64,000 bases of DNA from Echinometra lucunter. Lineage: Eukaryota; Echinodermata; Echinoidea; Camarodonta; Echinometridae. The notes beneath the pieces were generated by a model. It did not search any database, had not been told where the DNA came from, and worked only from the letters and a program-made list of their open reading frames with translations. The DNA lies in NCBI GenBank assembly GCA_029962745.1, contig CM057152.1, positions 24,075,176 through 24,139,175 of the forward strand. The letters run 5' to 3'. The translations under genes and the position numbers were made by a program. The stretch's first letter is position 1; every line of letters begins with the position of its first letter. This document shows, in pieces, positions 57,413 to 64,000 of the stretch.

Positions 57413-58599
57413 TTGCGGACAGACGTGGCGCGATCGCCGATGTAAATTTTGCGGGGGAGGGGTATCACGCCCCATCCCTCCCCTTTTAAGACTCCCTCAG
57501 TTCTCACTTTCAAAGAACTTTCGTAAATGCATTATGTGCCAAGCTATATGTACCTTCTTTCCACCATAAGACAATTTTCATATTAGAAACTATTAATGCG
57601 CGTCATGACGTGATGGACATTAAATTCTTGCTTTTGAAATGTGATAAGGGACAGCTTGGAAAATTCATTAAATCTTCTTGAGATTTTATAATTTGATGAC
57701 TCCATACGTAAAATTAAAACAAGAGAATCTTTCCAAGTGAAGAATCATGCATTTTAAAGAGAGAGTAATTGATTAAATGGTATCAAAAAACATCATTTGC
57801 AAAAGTTTAAGACCTATCTTTAAAAATTCAATAAATTTAAGGGAAAAAAGCATATTCTTTTTTTAAACATACTTATTTTCAACTCATTCATGTAGGCTTG
57901 TACCATCACTCTTTCGCTAATGACCACTGTAGTAAATGTGTTAATAATATGTAATAATTCATTGAGACAAAAGAATGCATTCCCAATTAGTGAAATGTAC
58001 AGGTTGCATCAATAAAAACAATACACTTTTGAAAAGATTCTAAAAATCATATTTCACAATATTTCGAAGAGTTTTTCATGTTGATAGATGCCCAGTGGGC
58101 TCATCTATCAAGTGCCACTCTCAAAATATATTTAATTCACGTTTGGCCGAACGCCGATTGTTTATGTTCAGATTGTGAAAAGTTATCTGCGCCTAATTGA
58201 AAGAAGAGGGACTGTAAACCAGCAGTCTAAACAAGTACTCCCATCACTGGCGTAGCTAAGGGAGCAGGCCACTGGGAGCCGGGGTTGCTAGGGGTGCTGC
58301 AGCACCCCGCAGAGGACTTAATTTGGGTGGTGAGGTGCTGCAGCACCCCCTGATTTCTATGAGGGGTAACATAGCACCCATCAGAATAAGTTAATTTCGA
58401 ATCCTATCTTTATCTTCTTCATATTATAATTTTCTTAATGCAGCAGGACTCCTTTTCTAGCAGCGAGATGCCCGAATATCATAATATTTGGGCAGCGAGT
58501 CGTCCCACTATCGTGGAATTCTGCAGGAAGATGTACATTATAAAAGTCATCTACTGTATTTCGGTGATATTTTAAAGAAAAGAGAGCTTTTGTCGGTAA

Positions 58600-59175
58600 A
58601 AGCTCACTTCGCTCGCTTGTAGGAAACAAAATGGTTTAGGACAGCAAGCTAGGTGCCCAAATAGGTTCATATTCGGCAGATAGGTGATCGAATATAATTA
58701 TCATTTAGATATCTTATAGAGGATTATATCGTATTTTGATGACGACAATGAAAAAAAAAATTATCGCTCGCTGCACTCGATTGTATGATATTTAGATACA
58801 GGATAGTTTGGAAAGCAAACGAATCGGCAAGCGAGGTGACCGAATTTAAATATCTGATAGGCCCATAGTGTATTTTGATGACGAATTATGATTTCTATCT
58901 ACAAAAAGTGTATATTTTTCCACGCTCGTATGATATTAAGATACATAACTGTTTTCGGAAAGCAAAAAAGAAATCCGGCCAGTGAGGTGACCGAATGTAC
59001 ATCTTCTAAGAATTTACGTGTTTTTCGATGACGAGATAATCCTTTCATCGTCAAAAGAATGTATTTTCCTCGCTCGCTTGTAATATTTATAAACAGGGCT
59101 GTTTTCAGAGAAAACAAACGATCAGTGGACCAGCAAGGAGCCTAAATAAAGTCACATTTGGCAGCAAAGTGACCA
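58600..59175 (+). repeat. Satellite-like array of ~150-bp units, Z2 copy
   Basis: About four units of the family at 15640-16352. One whole unit (equivalent to ~15831-15980) is absent, as expected for unequal exchange within the array. The empty site of the Z1 solo LTR is at ~59176. Confidence 0.8.
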
Positions 59176-59265
59176 TATAATTCAGATTTAGGCCTACAGT
59201 GTATTTTGATGACAAAATAACACTTCTTTCATAACAAGAATTGCTATTTTTGGCTCACTCAATCC

Positions 59266-59748
59266 CATGGGCCTGTAAGGGGGCACAAGGGGGTCATGCC
59301 CCCCTCCCCCTGTTGAATGGTTAGCAAAAAAAAAAGATAATTTTCTTTTAAAACATTAAAAAACATCCCCCCAAACTTTCGAGTCCACTTCACATAACTT
59401 ACCCAACTCCTACCCTTCGAAATGAAAGTAAAACGTAAATATGCCATTTATATAAGTTTTATAATACTGAATTTTAGAGTGCAGAAAATGTCATTTTCAT
59501 GCACGAATTTTTAAAATCTCCCTACCTTGGGAGGGGGATACCCCCCTCCCACAACCTCCTCCCTCTCGATCGTTTCGCTTCCTCGTCTTGCCCCCCCCCT
59601 ATATGCCACTTTTCATATAAGTTACCCCTAATACTGAGTTTTAGTGCGCAGAAATGCCATTTTCATGCACAATATTTCAAAGATCTCCCACCCTCGCCTT
59701 GCCCCCCCCCCCCCGTTGAAAATTCCTGGCTACGCCAGTGACTCCCAT
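59266..59748. mobile_element. C-rich hAT-like remnant, Z2 copy
   Basis: Counterpart of 17850-18348 with the clearer right terminus CTACGCCAGTG. Confidence 0.5.
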
Positions 59749-60665
59749 TGAAAGAAATTGCTCTTTACCACAGAGGTACTCGACTGCCTGACAGGTTGAC
59801 TGACTGATCGATTGTTTGGGCATATATTTGTCAATGATTAGATCAATCAATAATTGATGGGCTGTTGAGTAAATGATTACTCTATTGACTGACTGGTTGG
59901 CTTAATGGTTCAATGACTGACTGACAGCATGATGCATTTACTGATTGATCTTTCGGTTGATGTATTAATGGGCTGATTGTTGATTGATATTTCAATTCAT
60001 TAATGAATGACTGATTGAATGAGTGAATGATCTGAAGTGTTATTAATTTGGTATTTTTTATTCTTGGCTGAATGACTGGTATGCGTTTGTGAAATGTGTT
60101 CTTTAAAGATCTTGATGTAATTTTGGACATTAGTTCTCACCCCAGCATGAAGCAGTGAAATCATTAAAATTATGATAGAAAATAGATTTAAACTTCCTAG
60201 ACTATCAAAACTTTATCATAATGTCATGCAAAAGAGTAATTTGTTTGAATAGGAGTACTTATTCGGACTACTCGTTTAATAGTCTCTCTTTTAAGAGGCG
60301 CAACTGATAGATCAATCAGTCAATGCATCAGTCAGTCATCCAACCATTCAGCCAGTCAGTCAATCAACAAGTCAGTAAGCTTTTTAATCAACAGCCAATC
60401 AATCAATAATTGATTGATCAAATTATTGATAAACAAAATGCTCAAACAATCGATCATTCAACCATTCATTCATTCATTCAACCATTCAGTCACTCAGTCC
60501 ACCTGTCAGTCAATAAGGTAATCATTTCATCAACAGCCAATCAATCATTGATTGATCATATTATTGACAAATAAAATGCCCAAACAATTGACACGTCAGT
60601 CAGCCTGTCAGACAGTCGGGCAACTCTGTGGCAAAGAGCAACTTCTTTGAATGGGAGTTCTTATT
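59742..60665. repeat. Inverted repeat of TGACTGAT arrays
   Basis: 59742-60030 (ACTCCCATTGAAAGAAATTG, GTACTCGACTGCCTGACAGG, then GACTGATT repeats) is complemented by 60300-60660, which ends ...GAATGGGAGTTCTTATTT. A third partial direct copy of the outer part lies at 60245-60310. About 930 bp from ~60035 to 60967 are missing from Z1. Confidence 0.75.
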
Positions 60666-60967
60666 TAGACTTTGGTTTAATTGTCCCTCTTCTGTATATT
60701 TGGCGCAAGTCATTTTTCAGACTCTGAACAAAAACAGTCAGAGTTCGGCCAAGCATGATTTTTGTTTTTGTTTTTGTTTTTGTTAATGGCACTTGATAGT
60801 TGAGACTACTGGACACCTATCACCATGAAAAACTTTTCGAAATATTTTGGAATATGATTTTTATTTTTTTTTTCAAAAGTGTAACTTTTTGTTGATACAT
60901 GCACTGTAGTGTACCCACAAATTCCCAGGCGGTCTTTTGCAAATGATATATATCAATTATTTGTTAA

Positions 60968-61195
60968 ATTATCGAAAAAGTGGTATTACGTAAAAAAGGA
61001 GGGGGTAGTCTACCAGCTAAAGCCTCGTAGAAGTGGAAAGTGTTTGTTATATTCTTTTTTTTCTTCTTCTGGTTTCCATTTCTCATTTTTGTTATGGCAG
61101 TGGCAATTATTGTCTTATGTCCCAACAGGTGGCGCTGTACCACTTTACAATTTATCTTGGGTTTTGTGGCCGTGTGAGGGTGTGTGCGTGTATAT
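60968..61195 (+). repeat. Dispersed repeat with GGTGGCGCTGTACCACTT core, Z2 copy
   Basis: Fourth copy of the family at 18655. It carries a 25-bp inserted piece at 61096-61120 that the other three copies lack. Confidence 0.7.
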
Positions 61196-61303
61196 GTTTT
61201 ATCATAGAATTATTATGAATGGAATACCGACGGCCATGGGCCCTTTGAAGTACCAGTTTCTGTCGCGAAGTTTAATTGACATAAGACAATAATTGCCACT
61301 GCC
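61096..61303. repeat. Perfect 25-bp inverted pair (61096-61120 / 61279-61303)
   Basis: The left piece is the exact reverse complement of the right piece, ~158 bp apart. Only the right piece exists in Z1, where GTTATGCTTCCCAAC continues without interruption. This looks like a templated insertion made by strand switching. Confidence 0.85.
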
Positions 61304-61313
61304 TTCTGATCAT

Positions 61314-61701
61314 CCCAGCTAGCACAAAAACATCATGATAATATCATTATAATGTTTGCTAAAGGTTATGAAAACATTTTATTTTTTTATTTTTTTTATG
61401 TTAAAATGTATGGTCTTGTGATTATCAAGAACACATTTTTATGTAACACTTTTACAATAACACTCTAAAGATGTTATCAAGATGCTTTTGCTACCTTGGA
61501 AACATTACAATATTTCAAAAACATCGAGAAAATGTTTGAAAAATGTTACCATTAAAACATTTTGGACAAAACATTATAAAAATGTTAAACATGAGGAATA
61601 TAATGTTGTATTAATGTTATCAAAACGTTATCAAAATATTATTTGGAAAACATTTCCGAGACCTTTTGAAAATGTTCTAAAAACATTATGTGCTAGCTGG
61701 G
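61314..61701. mobile_element. MITE with CCCAGCTAGCAC ends, Z2 copy
   Basis: Counterpart of 18981-19357. The TIRs are perfect here (CCCAGCTAGCAC / GTGCTAGCTGGG). Confidence 0.7.
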
Positions 61702-62770
61702 ATGTGCAGCTTAATGAAAACAGATGTGTTGACAATAATGATTGCGTAATCATGTTCAGTCACTGACAAAAGGAGCAGATATTCTCATTTCGTTTTTGTT
61801 TGGCTGTGTGCTCTTGCAGAATATGTCTTTGATTCAGAACACTGCTAGGGGAGCAGTAAACCTGAGAACATGTTAATATTTGTGATACTGATTCGCACGC
61901 TCGCACGCACACGCGTATGACCTTATTTAGCAACGAGATGGACATGATCTTCCTAAGATCCGTGCATCATACTTCTGGAAAACTAAGAGAAAAATGGGGG
62001 AAAACAGGTTTATAAATCTCAAACATTCCATTGAAATACCTCTATCATGTAATATTCATACAATTTTCGAGATGAAACACATAGATTAATGTTTAAGTTA
62101 AGATTAACTGTTAAGAGGGAACTGCACATTGATTTTCCATGATTTAAGCGATTTATTATTTTCTACACATGTAGCTACGTACAGCTTATTCCAAATCACT
62201 GTCTTTATCTATTTACCGGCGGACCTCGTAAGATCAAACTTGAGACATATGTAAAGAATGTTACTGAGATGGCTTTGACAGTCACAAATGCATGAATTAA
62301 TTAACGTTCATGGCCGTACAGTTGCCCCCCAGAAATTTTCAAAACTCACATTTTTTCACTGAAAGTTTTCTTTATAAAATCCACGAAAAACTGCCCCAAA
62401 TCCTTCAATTTACACATTTAAAAATGTAAAAGCGCCCTTGTAACCAGCTTGGTCGCTTCGCTCCCTCGCTTTCGAGTTTCTTCGAAATTTTTTACGCGTC
62501 TTGCCCCCAGGAGAACATTTCTGCGTATGGCCCTGATCTTGACTGTCACCCTCACCATAATCATCAATCATCACCATCACATTATAGAAAAAGCATCATC
62601 ATAATCCTCATCAAAATTACATCAAATCAAAACAGAAATCGACATGGCAAATAATGTTTTGGCCGAAAACAAGTTCTTTGCGGGAAATTTTGCGATGCCG
62701 GCTTCTACTATCAAAAGACACCACAGTCTTTTGTTTTCAGTCTGTATTACACAGTATTGTCTATACTATA

Positions 62771-63438
62771 GTGGCCCTGAAGTACGCTCGATGAACAGTC
62801 CATGTGCGACGCAAACTTCACGACCTAGGCGCGAAATTCGCGATCTCGGTCACCAATTTCGTGACCCACGACCTGAAATTCATGTCCCGGGACCCGAAAT
62901 TCGTGACCCGAGGCGCGAACTTTGCGACAAGGGTTACAAACTTCACGCCCTGTAGACGCAAAATTCGTGACATTGGATCCTGAATTTCATGTCTTTGGGT
63001 CGCAAACTTTGCGACATAGGTCGCACATTTGACGACCTAGGGTCGTGAATTTTTCGTACATGGCTGAGCGGTGTGAGTGCAAAGGATGTGAATAGATCAC
63101 ATATGCTGTGTACGATGAGCACGTGTACGTCTGTGGTGCACGTGTATATGTACAAAAAATTCACGACCCTAGGTCGTAAAATATGCGCCCTAAGTCGCAA
63201 AGTTAGTGACCCTAAATCATGAAATTCAGGACCCTAAGTCACGAATTTCGCGACTAAAGGGCGTGAAGTTTGCATCCCTTGTTGCAAAGTTCGCGCCTCG
63301 GGTCACGAATTTCGGGTACCGTTACATGAATTTCAGGTCGTGGATCACGAAATTGGTGACTGAGATCGCGAATTTCGCGCCTAGGTCGTAAAGTTTACGT
63401 CGCACATGGCCTGTTATCGAGCGTGCTTCAGTGCCACC
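62771..63438. mobile_element. Foldback element with 290-bp arms of 20-22-bp units, ATACTATA TSD
   Basis: ATACTATA flanks both ends exactly (62763-62770, 63439-63446). Arms 62771-63060 and 63149-63438 are complementary at nearly nine bases in ten, with an 88-bp centre. Each arm has about twelve degenerate units of 20-22 bp with cores such as AAATTCGTGACCC and AACTTTGCGAC. Arg/Asp/His-rich frames arise from the repeats. The 8-bp TSD and tandem-repeat arms fit foldback-type elements. It lies outside the duplicated blocks. Confidence 0.85.
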
Positions 63439-63639
63439 ATACTATACTATCCCGAAATAATATGACTAAGGGCTACCGATCTGCATAGATGAAAGAACAC
63501 TTCACTTTTATGATCTTTTATGAGGAATGAGGATTATTACATAGGAAGTTCTATACGAGAGGCGTTATTTCTCTTTCAACAAATAAAAACTAGATGAGAC
63601 TTCAACCATACTACACAATATGGAAAAAAAAATTACTAT

Positions 63640-63760
63640 GTATTCCCATTTCACATCAAAGAGACAGAAGAGAGATATAAAAAGAGTGAGAGGGCAAGAG
63701 AGAAGGGAAGAGAAGGGGAGAGGGAGAGAGAAAGAGAGAAAGACAGAAACAAAGAGAAAA
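63640..63760. repeat. Polypurine GA-rich tract
   Basis: AGAGAGAAGGGAAGAGAAGG-type sequence. It forms part of a spurious minus-strand Ser/Phe-rich frame. Confidence 0.8.
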
Positions 63761-64000
63761 AGTTGAAAGAATGATTGTCTTTGATATTTTTGCCTGTAAT
63801 GAAAAAAAAAAGAGATCAATGCATGTTCTGGGGATCTCGGCATATTTTCGCTAAAAGGAATTAAAATACTTTGAGCATTTGTACTCCAGAACACAAGTCG
63901 GTCATCTATGTTGTTTTTCTTCTTCTTCTTTAAAATAAAAATGGATATAAAGGAATCTTTCGTTTTCATTAATTTTTGTTTAAAGATTTGACTCCAGATT

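Larger units (their letters stand above)
58000..60906. mobile_element. TA-flanked element with ~125-bp TIRs
   Basis: Left CAGGTTGCATCAATAAAAA and right, inverted, CAGTGCATGTATCAACAAAAA, each bordered by TA (57998-57999, 60907-60908). The arms share ATACACTTTTGAAAA, ATATTTCGAAGAGTTTTTCA and TATCAAGTGCCA. Its contents (hAT-like fragments, satellite units, inverted TGACTGAT arrays) are noncoding. Z1 keeps only the left end (15125). Confidence 0.75.

Noticed and set aside
62644..63391. Arg/Asp/His-rich frames suggesting a repeat protein
   Set aside because: They fall on both strands of a palindromic repeat element and shift frame between units.
63565..63969. 134-codon minus-strand frame, the longest gap-free frame in the window
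   Set aside because: Mostly Ser/Phe/Leu encoded by a GA/TC simple-sequence tract, with no domain, signal peptide pattern or paralog.

Overview
The window is non-coding animal DNA built almost wholly from nested repeats. I found no convincing protein-coding exon, rRNA or functional tRNA gene. Open frames are short and fall in low-complexity, inverted-repeat or transposon DNA. The organism is probably a marine invertebrate. A sea-urchin-like echinoderm is my best guess, resting only on style: foldback elements with tandem-repeat arms (like the TU elements described from sea urchin), a tRNA-derived SINE, many hAT-, PIF/Harbinger- and TA-type nonautonomous elements, and long poly-C/poly-G runs. 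Two runs of exactly 500 N (9380-9879 and 34653-35152) mark scaffold joins of unknown size.

Layout. 1-7.2 kb: a possible transposase fragment, AT-rich sequence, then a nest in which a tRNA-derived SINE (3708) is interrupted by a TA-flanked inverted-repeat element (3913-7049) that itself carries a hAT-like element (4655-6326). 7.2-20.5 kb (block Z1) and 48.9-62.7 kb (block Z2) are direct paralogous copies. 21.4-34.7 kb (block Y1) and 37.3-51.4 kb (block Y2) are another direct pair, by eye more alike than Z1/Z2. Order is Z1-Y1-gap-C-rich repeats-Y2-Z2, with the end of a Y-type block also preceding Z1. This fits a tandem array of (Y+Z) units in which the middle Z is lost or unassembled. 62.77-63.44 kb is a separate foldback element.

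Because the blocks are duplicated, one copy often serves as the empty site for an insertion in the other. This gives direct evidence of element boundaries and target-site duplications (TSDs) for a solo LTR, a Harbinger-like MITE, a TA element and two hAT-like elements, plus one 1.88-kb module bordered by an unusually long direct repeat. The most unusual structures are: a 5-6 kb foldback element with oppositely oriented ~15-bp minisatellite arrays at its two ends and a 9-bp TSD (24601-29631, second copy 40535-46401); a 668-bp foldback whose 290-bp arms are made of 20-22-bp units (62771-63438); a module whose centre is inverted between paralogs (32681-34564 versus 49416-51301); and a probable false duplication at the first gap.

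All alignments were made by eye. Similarity statements are qualitative, and superfamily names rest on TSD length and terminal motifs, since no transposase was found in any element.
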